From: Panonychus citri
Taxonomy: Eukaryota > Arthropoda > Arachnida > Trombidiformes > Tetranychidae
DNA length: 64,000 bases
NCBI RefSeq assembly: GCF_014898815.1
Contig: NW_026515417.1
Coordinates: forward strand, 1-64,000
Direction of reading: 5' to 3'
This document shows positions 11,486-23,815 of the stretch, piece by piece. Made by a program: the position numbers and the translations under genes. Each line of letters opens with the position of its first letter. Position 1 is the first letter of the stretch. The notes under the pieces are model-generated. The model had not been told where the DNA came from. It saw only the letters and a program-made list of their open reading frames with translations, and did not search any database.

Positions 11486-14400
11486 CTCGAAAACACCGTT
11501 ATTATTATTACCCTGTTTGTGCAAATAAGTGCAATTGAATTTCAAGTACTCATGAGTGTGAACCTACATCACTTAACCAGGTAAAAATGATAAAGATGAT
11601 TTGAAAAAAATAACGGTAAAAAACTCTGTAAATCAAGTTGATCCTTTACCTTTTTGTACTCTTGCCATTTTAATCATTTAAACACTTACTAGACTGTTAT
11701 TTTTTTCATCTTTCTTCATCTTTTTTTTTCATCTTCGAACTAAAAAAATGAATTTCCACCCTGAATAACTCAGTCCTCATTTCCTGAGCATCTTTCCTTC
11801 ATTATCATCTCTCCCCACTCTCACTCAAAAATATCTTTTGTTATTTTATCTATTATCATGTTATTCAATTTTTTCTTCCATGCTTTTGAATTCTAATCAT
11901 CTTTTTTTTCATTATCATGTTATTTTTACCGTTACTTTTGATTCATCATCATGTTAGTGATAATAAAACAACTTTCGAAATCTATTCAACCCTTTTCTTT
12001 CTGCTACACTATTGCAACTTGAAAGAAATTTCAATTTTATCGCAATTCGAAATCAGTTTACTTCCTTGTCGTTGCCGATATATGATTTCCACTCCCATTG
12101 CTACATTTATCTCTCATTGTTACCTGGTTCATGCTTTGGTGGAATAGGAAGAGTTGAGGGTGGGGAAAAGATTGCTCAATTTTAAAGAGAAAAATACAAA
12201 AAAATCAATTGACTTTACATTTTTAATTTCCTTTTGAGAGAGAGAAAAATTTTCTTTTCCAGCATTTAAACACAATCATTCACATCATCTTCATCTTTTT
12301 CATATTAAACTAAAAGTTAGATAACTATGAACATGAAAAATTCAGACACTCTGAGGTTAGTGTTCATGAAGGAGAACACAAATTGTGTCAAGATTGCGTT
12401 TTAATTTAATTCACTCTCCACACTTTTAAGCTTCAGGGACCATAAATCTTGAGGGAGAGAGATGATGTATATGAAGATGGGAGAATGATGTAAACAATAA
12501 AGGTGGAGGTGGGAGGAGAAGTAGGAGGAAAAGAAGTGGTTTGTAAAGTTTTACGAAGTAAAAGTGTTCGATTTAAAAATAATTTATCAATAAGCCTTAT
12601 AATGGGAACCCAACCCAAAAATTACGAGAGAGAACTGAACTTTCCTGAGCAATATCCTTGATGTTTATTAAAATAAATGAGAATAAACTTTAAATGATGA
12701 TGAGATTGGAAAAGATACTGATGATGATGATGATTATCTCCATCAATGTAGAATATTAGTTTGTCTATTTGATTGTGAATTTTCAATTGTTTGCGATTGT
12801 GTTTATCTCTCTCTCTCTTCCTCTCTTTCTCTCCCCTGGCTACTCTTCCATAGGGTGAAATATATTATTTGGGGAAAATGGATAAAGGATGAAAATTGAA
12901 TTACATGTAATCTTCTGGTGGATTTACTTTGTGCCCAGAAGAGTTGATCAAGTATTATAATTGAAGCAGTTTTCAGAGTATAGACATGGAAAAGCTATTG
13001 ACCAATTGACCATTTTCTTTCAAACCAAATAGTGACCAATGCATGCAATCAACAATTGTACACATTTGTTTGCTTGTTGTCTTTGCAAATAGAGTAAATA
13101 ATGTAGATGTTGTTTCAGTTTTGTATTTATACTGAATCTCTGATAATAATAAACAACATAATCAACAGAAGCAACAAAGCAAAAATAAACTTTGATGCTG
13201 TTTTGTCAATCATCAGAATAGATTGCAGAGCATATAGCCTGAGGGTATGCAAAGGAAGTTCATTGTGTGTATATTATGAGCTTTCACTTTCTTAATGGAT
13301 CTCGATAAGCTGAAGCTAATCGAGTGCAAGATTAAACTCTCTCTCTCTCTTTCTCTCGCCTTTAAACCTGGAATCATGGCTTCAACATCATTAATCATGT
13401 TGTTATATTGAAAACAACATGGTAAATGTTAGTTCTGTGAAGATGCATGGTGATCATTATTATTATCATCATCGACAGGTTCTCATGAACTTTTATTCGA
13501 AATTTTTCCTTAATACTTTTTTCTACTTCTATCTCTACTTCTCTTTCGCTCCTTTTCTGTTGATGGAGAGAAGAAATCGAAAGGTAAAAGCTTAAGGAAA
13601 GTTCAGTTAACTTGAGACTTTTATTCAGATGAGAGAAGCAAAAATCATCATCTTAATATTAGTAATGATCATGATGATGATAATAGTAAAAAAAGAGAAT
13701 GAGTCTTCCATCAAGAAGAAAGATTGGGATGAGGGGAAAAAATTTCTCTTCGTACATTTATCATATTAGATTCAGTTGGAGAAAATCGTAGATAGTCACG
13801 TGAGATATTTATAAAGGAAGAGAATATAAGAGAGAGGTGGAGATGATAAAGTGAGAGTAAGAGAGAAAAGGTGAAAAAAGATAAGTTGATGAGAGCAAGA
13901 ATAAAATTCAGAGACTGAGTATATGAGGATGAAGATGATGATGAGTCTTAAAATAGATGAGCTTAAGCAGATTGCAAAATGCTTTACCGGTCGAGAGGAA
14001 AAAAAGATGACAGGGGAAGATGATGAAAAAGAAAGAGATAGACTTATGATGATGATGATGATGAAAAAAGGAAGAAAGGTTGACGATAGCAATCTCAGTG
14101 AACCATTCAAGAAAAAAGAGGAGGTATAAAAATGGGAAGATGATGATGATAGAGTAGGAGGAAAGAGAGATTGAGAGAAAGTGAAAGATAAATTTTCCCT
14201 CTGTGAGACCATTGAAACGAATTGAATCGAATTGAATTGTCAACCAAGCACGTCCCACAACAATTAATAGGTGTCATACAAATTTATCTTTGGGACACGA
14301 AACAGCAAGACAATGGTCAGCCATTGATTCATTTGGATTCATTTACTATTCAGTGCAAGATATAAAACTTTGAATCTTCCTCTTTCTCTATCTCTCTCTC

Positions 14401-15869
14401 CTCTTAAATGATTGAGCAAAATCATTGTACCGAGAGAAAGAGGAAAGCTTGAAAAATTGAGTATCGACAGAATCAAGAATCATCATAATGATCAAGAAAA
14501 AGTATCTAATTCAAAGGAAACAAAAGTTCACATTCTCAGAGTATAAATACTCTGATAACATTTACTTGGTGTTCAAAATATTAAACACAGATCTTTATGT
14601 CTCTCTCTTTCTTTATACAAACTTCATGTATTTCCATTTCGATTCCAGAACAATGGGAAAAAATATCATTACAAAGATCATAATATCACCATTTAGCATC
14701 ATGATTAACTAAATGCATTTTATATGAAGAAAATGAAATTTCAACTATTTACTTGAATAGAGTTTAGTTTGACAGTTTCAAATCAATTTATCTTTGTTGT
14801 TTTCAGTTCTAAATTCTGATTATGATTCTGATTGTTTTTGGCTCTTTATAATATCAATATTTTCAAACTGTAGTAAAATTATTTATTATTTTAATATTAG
14901 TTAATTTGCGAATTTATTTCAACAATTATCACCACTGACCAGGATCAACAAATTTATAAACTCTATGAAATGATTAAGGTTCAATCTCTCTAAACTGAAT
15001 AATTATTTCCTGTGGAAATGAGCAGAATTTTTAAAAGAAAAGAATATTCTTTCGAAAAATGAACAATTTTTCAGATGAATAATCTCGACTTTTCCTGTAA
15101 ATTGTGACTTCATTCAATCTAAATTAATTAATTTCATTACCGAGTCAATAGAAAATTCTAAATGCTACTTTTTGTGCTAAAAATTATACTTATCATTCAC
15201 CTCGTCAAGTGATCAAATTTATTAAAGTTTATTGATCTTCATGATGGTTTGATTCATTATAAGAATTTTGGTTAAAACGGAAATAGAAACAATTGAGAGT
15301 TAATGAGTTATTTAATGACCGGACTGCTAAGATTGAGATAGTGAATTGCATGAATATGATTTTCCAATACAAAATAACAAAATATTAATGTTAATAATAA
15401 TCTGTATTCAGTTTTGATCATGGAAACGATTATTATCCTCATGCTATCATGGTTAGTTATCTGTGCATGATACAAAGTCTAAAGTTAGGGTTAAGTTGAG
15501 GTATCAACCATTGAACGGAAGTTACAAGTCAATCAGAAGTAAAGGGAAACAGGGCATCCGGAAGTGAGATTGAAGGTTTACTGCTATTTTATCTCAAATT
15601 TTTCCTCTTTGACTAATGTTATATTTTCTATTAATGATAACGATGATGATAATGATCATGATGGTAATGATAATCTATTGCAATAGACTGGGAGGAGCTA
15701 TTTAGGGGGTTGCTCTAGTTCACTTTAAGGAGAGTGATGCATTTCATTCGGCTAAAATCTATGTCGATTTGAATTTATGTTATCTACTATACACGTTTTG
15801 TAAATTACTTTGTATACTAGCTGTTAAACAAAGAATTAAATAGTATGACTTATGACGAAACTTTAATTG

Positions 15870-16400
15870 AAGCCAGTGGATTGGGCTTGAGAAATAATAC
15901 GGACCATTTTTATTCTGGCCTGCCACAACCCGATGGTTGTCGAGAAAACTGGCCTGAAAGATTGCGATCAAGGACAGTCGTGGATCATAGTAGTGTGAAA
16001 AAGGAAATGTTATTTGTAAATATGCAATCAACATCTACGAGTCGTCGATAAATGATTTATGTGAGCTACCGACCGTGACGTTGGATATTGTGAGAGTGGG
16101 TGCATTGCAAGAAATTTTTTTGACTACTAACAAAGCAGAAATCTTATGCTAGAGACCGTTAGATTCGGCTATGAACGAGGGTATTTATCATAAGTCAAGA
16201 AAAACTATTCGCTGGACTATAAGCATGCTAGAAATCGTGTGCTAGAGACCGTGAGATCTGAATATGCACAAGCATATCAATCGCACGTGAATAGGAACCC
16301 TTTGATTGACTATTGAAAAAGCAGAAATCGTATGCTAGAGTCCGTGAGATTCTGTTATGCACAAGGGTGCCAATCGTACATGAAGAAAAACTTTTTGCAG
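15870..16400 (-). repeat. inverted, diverged copy of the satellite/rDNA-edge sequence
   Basis: Read on the minus strand, 16400-16060 contains about three degenerate satellite monomers carrying variants of the CTCACGGTCTCTAG box. 16060-15870 then matches the unique sequence at about 58360-58560, including GGCCAGTTTTCTCG followed by CAACCA. The order (satellite, then edge element) is the same as at 58 kb but inverted, about 42 kb away. The shared edge part also matches in translation (FxASFLxNHxxVA in both copies), which hints that it derives from an old mobile-element ORF. It is described here as a dispersed relic, not a gene. Confidence 0.7.
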
Positions 16401-16706
16401 AATTTTTTGGTTTAAACACCCCAAACCACGTGAAGGTAAATTCTATCTTGGAGAATATGGTTATATACAATGAAGTTTTAAATAATTATTTACAATGGTA
16501 ACGATTCAATTTTTTTGTATTTTTCAAAATTTTGTAGTTATTTTTGCGTTTTTGAGATGATGAAAATGATATTTACAATGAGGATGATTCAATTTTTTTG
16601 TATTTTTGACAATTTTGTTGTTTTTTGATCTTTTTTGAAGATGCATATATTTACAATGAGAATATTTATGATTATGTAGGATTATATACATATATATTAT
16701 ATATGA

Positions 16707-17044
16707 TTAGCTCATTCTGTGACACATTAGGTTTTGTACCACTGCTTCATCAACCAAGTTTATTTTTTCGCTTGTTCGAGCAGATCGTGGTCGACCTGTT
16801 CGTCCTTCATCATCATCATGGAGAGAGAATGTTCTTTCAAACTTCTCGACGACTCTGAAAAGAATAATCAATTAAAATCTGGAAAGCCAGTAGAAAAACG
16901 CACTTACCTTGATACGGTTTTCCTGTAAGGTTTTTTGGCTAATCCAAAGGCTGTACCAAACTTTCTAAGCGTTTCCGCAGCTGAATTACCAGTTTGGTAA
17001 TAAGTTTTAACAATAAACAATCGCTCATCGAGTGTTAAGCTCAT
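16707..17044 (-). CDS. mariner/Tc1-type helix-turn-helix domain fragment with one intron
   Basis: Exon 1 (17044-16908) starts MSLTLDERLFIVKTYYQTG and continues as the NSAAETLRKFG-type helix-turn-helix found at the N-terminus of mariner-like transposases and DUF4817-type proteins. A consensus donor (AAG/GTAAGTG) and acceptor (TTTTCAG at 16855) bound a 53-nt intron. Exon 2 (16854-16707) rejoins in frame with a KFERTFS stretch and GRTGRPRSARTSEKI, the linker typical of these transposases, and soon reaches a stop. The product would be 94 aa, DNA-binding domain only, with no DDE/DDD catalytic domain. It may be a truncated transposon copy or a small domesticated DNA-binding protein. The intron lies within otherwise conserved domain sequence. 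Confidence 0.6.
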
Positions 17045-17563
17045 TTTCAGGTCAAAATGAAAAATTCACAAAAATAGCAAAAAACAAAACCTTTGTATGC
17101 TTTAACAACGTGACAGAAATGATCTACAAAAAATTCACCTTAGCGGCAAAGTTATCGTTAAAAAAAGTTGGGGCGTCACTTTTGAATAACCCAGTATATG
17201 AGGGTGATTATGATATATGAATATATAAAAAATTTACAATTTACTGTTCTAAGCAGAAGGAAAGTTCTTTTCTTCCTGCTGGAGAGCGATCGGCTTGAAT
17301 AGCCTCTAACCGATTGTTTATTATTTTTTATTTGTTTTTATGAATCTTAAGGAACAAGTTGATCGTAAGATCCGTGGATATGAGCAATACAATCTGTATA
17401 AGCTCATAAGGAAACTTGCATGAGTTCGGTGATATTCTTTAAGCCCATGATCTTTCAGATATTTTAACACATCATCAACGTTATAAGATAGATCCTTTAT
17501 CTGTTTTAGGTTTTTTCCTATACATATAATACTTCAACATATTGCGCCAAAACTGTTTTATTT

Positions 17564-17957
17564 TTATTCGAGAGCCACTATCGTATTAATTCCCTCATTT
17601 ACATCAGAGATTGAAATATCGTCTATCTCCTCAATCACTGATGTAAAAACAGTTTCATCAACTACAGAGGCTCTGAATTTTCCCCATATTGCATCTTCCC
17701 GTCTCTGCGTTTCAGCCAGCCTGTCTTGAATTTCTCTTTCACCCTGCTCCGCATCCGCACTCGCTCCACCCTGAATAGCTACCCTCTTCCTCCTGTTGAT
17801 CTTCTCCATCCTCAATTCTTTCCTCACGCCCTGAAGTTGATAGAGCATTTTCATCAAGTTCTCTCTCACCAGCCTCGCTTTCCCTTTCTTCAATGAGCTC
17901 ATCTTCTCTCATCCTCTTTTTCCCCATATCCTGATAAATCAGACAATATAGATCCAA
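17564..17957 (-). pseudogene. charged-protein ORF relic (overlapping frames)
   Basis: Two overlapping minus-strand frames (17902-17564 and 17957-17739) encode highly charged sequence. The longer one, 112 aa, ends with an acidic VIEEIDDISISD tail. I do not recognise a family. The acidic tail resembles the DEIEEDQDYSSIT stretch of the relic at 20.8-21.2 kb on the same strand, so both may derive from one repeated element. The frame overlap suggests a decayed coding region. Function unknown. Confidence 0.3.
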
Positions 17958-18655
17958 ATAGCTTATTATATTTTTCTATTTCAATTTTCCTACTATTTTT
18001 TAATTGTTAAGCCACCGTTTGGCCGGATATGTGTAATCACTTTGATAAACCGATTCTTTCTGACGATAAAGAAGATTCTGAAAATTTTCTTCTCCAAGAA
18101 AAAGTTGTCTGTAATCTAATTTTTGACAATACGCGTCACTCATGTTTATCTGTAACCAAAATGATAGAGTTACTATTATTTAGATGATTGTTGTCTTAAT
18201 CACTCTCTCTTTCACTCTTTTTTGTCAAGCAAAAGCAACACATTGGCTCTTCACTCGCAGATATGCGAAGTTTGATAGTTTGAGACTCTCGCTAGTGTTT
18301 TGTTTAAGAATTGAAATCTATTGTTTTCGTGTCTTAGCAACTGGGTGTAAGGTCTTTACGACTTCAACTATAGACAAACTAATTGTGGATTATTTAACTA
18401 TTACTCTACAATAATGCTGCAAAAGAATGGAACAAATTAAAATTATTAATACTAACGTACTAATTGGCACAATTTATAAATCTACATTATGAGGTTAAAA
18501 CAGAAAAATATTGACAAGCAAATTGATTTGAAATCACCCAAAAGAACATTAAATTAAAGAGAAAAATTTCGATTGCTCAAAAAAATTGATAATCGATCTA
18601 TATTTCGAATACAAATAAAATTTTAACTTACCAAATCGGGAATGGCTTTCCACAA

Positions 18656-18910
18656 TATTAACTTTTTGCTGGCTACGTTTATGAAACACAAAATTGAACT
18701 ATTAAGATGGAGATATAGTGAAATGTTGACTGGAAAATTAAGGCAAACTTCCTGATTGATCGTTGACAGAATTTGTTGTCGAGGTTGATTGGATTTGTGA
18801 TGGGCTGTAATGTTAACTTTTTGCTGTCTACTGTTGACGGAATCACAATTAGACTATTAAGATGGTGATATAGTGAAATGTTGAATGGACAATTAAGGCA
18901 AACTCTTTCT
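18656..18910 (+). repeat. direct duplication, period about 158 bp
   Basis: AACTTTTTGCTG and the following sequence around ATAGTGAAATGTTGA occur twice, near 18660-18750 and 18812-18905, with scattered mismatches. It is a local tandem duplication inside the foldback. Confidence 0.6.
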
Positions 18911-19227
18911 TTGACTAAAACAATTGCAATTGCAACAATAGCTTTTGCCAATAACTTTACCACATCAAATGATATATTAAACTAAACTCGAAACAGTTTT
19001 AATTTGAACTAAAACAAAAGTCGTCTATGGTAATATCTTGAATTTTATTATCTAAACCATTTATCTATTAATTGTCTATGCATTGTTCCAATTAACATCA
19101 AAACAATAAAGATACATAGATAATAGCGAACAATTACAAAGGTCCTCAAGGAAAATTCTCTTCATTGTTTTTAGCCTCGTTTGGTTAACAATAAGACAAT
19201 AAGATGAGAAAGAAATTTGTTTTTCTA

Positions 19228-19909
19228 CAGGGCTATTCAGCTATTTTTACCGATGTTTTTTCGATTTTCTCAGCAACTATTAGGACTATAGACATGAGAC
19301 TTGAGTTATATGAGTTTGAGCGATACGCAATTGTCATATTGAAAGATCAAGGTCATTCAAAATCATTTCGTTTTTAAGCTTCTTAGCATATCCGAAGGTA
19401 TCTGAAGGAATTTTGACCTTGAAAAAAGGTCAAATTTTCATTTTCAACTTAAACTCCATAAAGACCATCAATAATTTTTTTCAATTATTTTTTAAAGACC
19501 CTTAGGCGAAGCAGCTTTTTCAGTACCCTAAGGGCGGTCAGCAAAATCCAACTCTTCCGCCTCGTGGTGCTGACTGGTTAGTGCTAACAGAGCTCTGATA
19601 AATTCAATGAATGTAACTGAAAATTAATGAAATGAATGGATAAATTTAACAAAAACTTGAATATCTCAGAAGTTATTGAATCGCAAGACTTGAAAATGAA
19701 AATTTGACCTTTTTTCAAGGTCAAAATTCCTTCAGATACCTTCGGATATGCTAAGAAGCTTAAAAACGAAATGATTTTGAATGACCTTGATCTTTCAATA
19801 TGACAATTGCGTATCGCTCAAACTCATATAACTCAAGTCTCATGTCTATAGTCCTAATAGTTGCTGAGAAAATCGAAAAAACATCGGTAAAAATAGCTGA
19901 ATAGCCCTG
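19228..19909. mobile_element. 682-bp MITE/foldback element with 219-bp terminal inverted arms
   Basis: The left arm (19228-19446) begins CAGGGCTATTCAGCTATTTT, and the right arm (19691-19909) is its reverse complement. Reading both through I found no mismatch. The 244-bp centre contains a smaller stem, CCCTTAGG...CCTAAGGG (about 19499-19534), and no ORF. Long near-perfect terminal arms without coding capacity fit a non-autonomous DNA transposon. Target-site duplications are unclear: the flanks TTTTTCTA and TGTTGTTATA are only partly alike. Confidence 0.8.
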
Positions 19910-20825
19910 TGTTGTTATAGCTTTCAGTTTGTTAACAAAATTCGATTATCTAAGCAATTATTTTTTAATTGTCCATGCATTGTTCTAATTAACATCGTAA
20001 CCAATTAAGATACAGCAATAAATTGTTTTTCATCTTATTGTTTTATTGTTAACTAACTAAAACAAAAAACAATAGAAAAATTTCCTTGAGGCTCCTTGTC
20101 ATTGTTTGCTATTATCAATTTATTTTAATTGTTAAGAATGTTAACTAGAACAATAGACAATGAAAAGATAATTGTTCAGATAATCAAATTCGAAATATTA
20201 TCATAGGAAACTTTTGTTTTGGTACAACTTAAAACTCTTTTAAGATTAATTTAACTTATCATCTAATGTTTGAAAGCTAACAAAAAAGAAGTCCCAAATC
20301 AACCGATAAACTAAAAAAGCTACAAAGTTTCTTCCAATTCTCCATCGTATTTTTATATCTTGTTAACCTGTTTTACACAATAATTTACAAACAGTCATTT
20401 TACGTAATTATTACGTTTTTCATAAATATTCCACAAGCTGAATTGTGGCCATTGTGGTGGAAAACCTTCAATATCGTTAATTATAATAAAACTCTGGATT
20501 CGGTGAGTAATTTGATTGATCGAATTTCCTTGCGCTTCACAGTTACAATCCTCATCATTAGATTCAGCAAGATCAACAAGATAATCTAAATTAGTTTGTC
20601 TATAGTTATTTAAACATTATAATCAGGTAATAAGACACAAAAACACTGAATTTTAATTCTTAAACAAAACAGAGACAAAAAAGCCAGAGTCTATCAAAAC
20701 CCACGTATCTGCGAGTGAAGAGCCAATGTGACGTTTCCGCTTGACAAAGCGGAGCGGCTTGAATCTCACCCGAAGGATTTATCTCTTGTTGAGACTCTGA
20801 AGATGGACTTTGTGGTTGCTGCTCT

Positions 20826-21195
20826 AATCACACAATCTCTGTTCGAGGTGCACGTTTCCGAGAACTAGCTCGTTTCCTTTTCTGTTTCCTTATTATTGGA
20901 AGAGTATTCCTGGCAAGTCCTTGAGTACCAACACCATCCTCACCACCACCAGACTCTTGATTCCCCTGCTGATTCTCCCGTCGAATTCTAATTTGTTCAG
21001 CAGCCTCCGAAGTATCTACACTTCCCGATCAGTAATACTAGAATAGTCTTGGTCCTCCTCAATCTCATCTAGTGGAGTTTCATCCCTTCCTAAAATCGTG
21101 AAACAAGCACTATACCTTGTAGTGACTCTCTCTCCATTCTCTAAAAAAGCACCAAGGTTTGGAATATTTCCTGAAGCGGGATACTGACGTCTTTC
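20826..21195 (-). pseudogene. decayed coding relic with one frame break
   Basis: On the minus strand, a frame opens after an acceptor-like TCCACAG (21196) and runs about 60 codons (TPQERRQYPASGNIPNL at the start) to a stop near 21017. A shifted frame continues with QGNQESGGGEDGVG and a basic tail (KQKRKRASSRKRAPRTE) to a stop near 20826. The family is not recognised. The acidic part resembles the relic at 17.6 kb. Probably a broken transposon-derived ORF. Confidence 0.35.
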
Positions 21196-21894
21196 CTGTG
21201 GAGTACAAGCTAAATTAGTAAAACGGAAAGAATAAAAACGAATGAGTTAATACTAAACAAAACAAAACAAGCATAAAATACTCAAACACTTTAAAAAAGA
21301 AAAACTGAGAAGTACTGAGAAGTTTACTTACATTTAGTAAAAAGACCCAAGATGATACAACAAATAAGAATTAACTTAAACAACATTTTTTTTAAATCGA
21401 TGAATAATTTTCTTAGTGAAATCAAAGTGAAATTAGGAACAAAACCAACGTGAAATAATGTCATTCACATAGGAAATACTTAATTGAGCGAAAATGGCTA
21501 ACAACAACATCCGTTCCATACTATTATGCTGCCCCCTGTCCTGACTAAGCAAAACCATTTCCGCCAATTTTGAATACCAACAATAGAATTATATATACAG
21601 CATTCCATATAAGTAACTTCCGTTTAAGATCCGAAAGGAAATTCATTTTTCCATATAAAAACAGTTGCTCATCAATCACATTAGCCATTTAACCTGAATC
21701 TAAAATCCAGTTAACATCAATCAGTTCAACTTTAACATCAATTTTACATCAAATCATATTCATTCGTGATCATCTCCATTTAATATAATCATTAACTCAG
21801 TTTTCGTTCATTCCTAAGACCAAAGCAATTCACCATGAGTCTCAGTAAAATGTCAGTATAATGCTCCTATTCACCGATCAATATCAACAAAAAG

Positions 21895-22379
21895 TTAGTT
21901 GGAAGCTAACGAAGTCCCGACACTTCAATGGCCTGCACTTTCCCCTGATCTAAATCCAATTGAGAACCTATGGGGTTGGTTAGTACGAAAGGTTTATGCT
22001 TGTGGTCAATATTCATCGCAATCGGAACTCAAATCAGCGATAATTAAATGTTGGGCTGAAATTCTAACACGCTACTAATTAGTCTTGTAACTTCGATGAA
22101 AGATCGTATGTTGAAAGTACTGAAGCTAAAGGAGGGCCTATTGACTATTAATCGAAATAATTAATATTTTCGAACCGAAACTTAAACTTTGTCGTTTATT
22201 TTTCATTGATATTGATGCTTTTGAACGTATCTGATTGTGATCTTAACTCAAAACTAATTCAATTCTTAGTTTCTAAGTGTTTCGCTTTTCGTATAAGAAT
22301 AATTCGAAACTTTAATTATGATCCATCGAAAATTAGATCCAATTTTAATCGATTCCTAAACTTATGTCGCGCACTGTAG
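21895..22379 (+). mobile_element. truncated Tc1-family transposon: transposase C-terminus plus terminal repeat
   Basis: From about 21929 the plus strand encodes WPALSPDLNPIENLWG followed by a WLVRKVY...SELKSAI stretch, the signature around the last catalytic acidic residue of Tc1-like DDE transposases. The frame is then broken by stops. A further fragment (LVTSMKDRMLKVLK) matches the usual C-terminal LVxSMPxRL motif in another frame. The element ends at 22379 with ...TTATGTCGCGCACTG followed by TA, which fits a Tc1 terminal inverted repeat and TA target. The N-terminal half and left terminal repeat were not found. It is a dead 3' remnant. Confidence 0.8.
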
Positions 22380-22399
22380 TTTTCCTTTGTTTTTTTGAG

Positions 22400-23490
22400 T
22401 TACAATCAATTATGAATGAGTAGCCGAAAGTCTCAAATAAACAATAAATAAACTATTGAAATTAAGTTGACTGATTATTGGATCTTATTTAATTTAATCA
22501 TGTAGTTAATTGATGAGCAATTGAATCAAATACTCTGCTGTGAATAACGAAATGAAATTCAGAACTTTATTAATCTAATCCCTGAAGAAGTAAAATAGAG
22601 GAATACTTTTATTAGAAGAACTCTTCTGTAGACTCCTGAGTAAATTTTATCCCAGGGAAAGTTCTATCATAATGGAAATCATCGTAACATAAATTGGAAG
22701 AAACAAGACAGAATATTAATTCCAATTAAATGTCTGTTCAAATGAATTCAGAAGATGATACATTAGAAGGCTATAGATTAATTCAATACGATGAGAGAAA
22801 AATTTCAGAAAAATTGGAAGATGATAAAATAATGGAAAGACAGTGTTCCACCTATCCTCCAACCCTTTCAATGTTAGCAATGATAACCCTTTATTTCTAC
22901 AGATAAAATATTACTCATTATCATAACTTCTGTGATAATTTCGAATGAAAAGATTTCTTCTCAAATGGTAACTTTTGACTGTGAATCTTTTTCATACCAT
23001 TTTCCCATCTCTTCATTAGTCTCCTCTCACATCCACCATGATAAAGTTATGCAACTGACGAAAATGTACAAGCAACACACCATTGGTAATGAAACAATGA
23101 GTTAGAATAATAGTCTAGATTAGAGAGAGAGAGAAAGAAAGAAGAAAATCTGAATGAATGTTTAATAAAAGTCATGGAAAGAAATTGAGAATTTGAAATA
23201 TTTTCCTCATTTCATTTTTCCATTAACAAACCAAATGATTTTAATGATAATATTTCATTCATTTCCCAAAAGATCAATTTACTCTTTTCTCAGCTCTCAC
23301 CCACTGACTACCACACCCATTTCTTCATGTAGAAAAGAAAACCTCAAGTAACCATACTTATTGTTAGAGCATTAATGGTATTACCTATTCAATAAAAAGA
23401 GAAAGTTTTCTGTCAATTTTTCCATTTCTTTTTTCTGATGGTGAGATTTTTTCCATTGAAAATATACTTTATCTCCTCTGAATATAACGG
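22400..23490. other. intergenic, no supported feature
   Basis: AT-rich sequence between the Tc1 remnant and the polymerase island, with a short GA-rich patch near 23125. I see no coding frame, no repeat shared with the island's right side, and no obvious island boundary. Confidence 0.5.
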
Positions 23491-23494
23491 CAAG

Positions 23495-23695
23495 TTATTG
23501 TGGAAGAAATAACCTTATGAAAATAATGAGGATTTTAATTGATTTGATGATGATATGGTGTTTATATGAAAGCCACACTTTATTGATACTATCGAAAATA
23601 TCATTTTCGTGTTCAAGTATAGAGTAAGGAACAGCATAATTAACCTCTGCAAGTAACGCAGATGGTTTAGGAAGTTTTATGGTTGACATAGCCAT
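23495..23695 (-). CDS. small hypothetical protein at the island's left edge
   Basis: A 66-aa ORF from the ATG at 23695 (MAMSTIKLPKPSALLAEVN...), with a hydrophobic, basic C-terminus (IKSIKILIIFIRLF). It is divergent from the zinc-cluster gene, with about 120 bp between the starts. Sequence complexity is higher than in surrounding non-coding DNA, which is the only support. Function unknown. Confidence 0.35.
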   Translation of the reverse strand: MAMSTIKLPKPSALLAEVNYAVPYSILEHENDIFDSINKVWLSYKHHIIIKSIKILIIFIRLFLPQ

Positions 23696-23815
23696 GATGA
23701 TAGACTCAATCAATTCACATAAAAACACAAGACTAACACAGGTCGTATAACACTGATTTAAGCAAGCGAGCTAGTAACTCACTGGCAATTTCAAACGTGT
23801 TTTATACGAAAAAAA

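Larger units (their letters stand above)
6507..15780. other. long intergenic region / 3' flank, no supported gene
   Basis: Roughly 9 kb of AT-rich sequence with dense (GAT)n, (TCA)n and (GA)n tracts, a short (CA)n-like stretch near 9950 and a (TA)n run near 10085. The few frames longer than 100 codons (13.8-14.26 kb, minus strand) are built from low-complexity tracts. The proximal part probably holds the 3' UTR of the GAS1-like gene. I found no RNA genes or recognisable transposons. Confidence 0.55.
18226..20745. repeat. 2.5-kb composite foldback with diverged outer arms
   Basis: Sequence at 18226-18400 recurs inverted at about 20580-20745. The arms share a 25-nt block centred on TTGGCTCTTCACTCGCAGAT and a second block, CTATAGACAAACTAATT. 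Further inverted similarity lies at about 19120-19215 versus 19930-20130. The arms are clearly diverged, unlike the perfect inner arms at 19228-19909. I see no coding region inside. It may be a nested pair of elements or a large foldback transposon. Confidence 0.65.

Noticed and set aside
13796..14258. Minus-strand frames of 116 and 138 codons
   Set aside because: Composition is Phe/Ser/His/Ile low complexity from (GAT)n and GA-rich DNA; two frames are open at once, and no domain is visible.
19535..19600. tRNA-like or tRNA-derived SINE promoter in the foldback centre
   Set aside because: GACTGGTTAGTGC loosely resembles an A box, but no acceptable B box or cloverleaf could be drawn.
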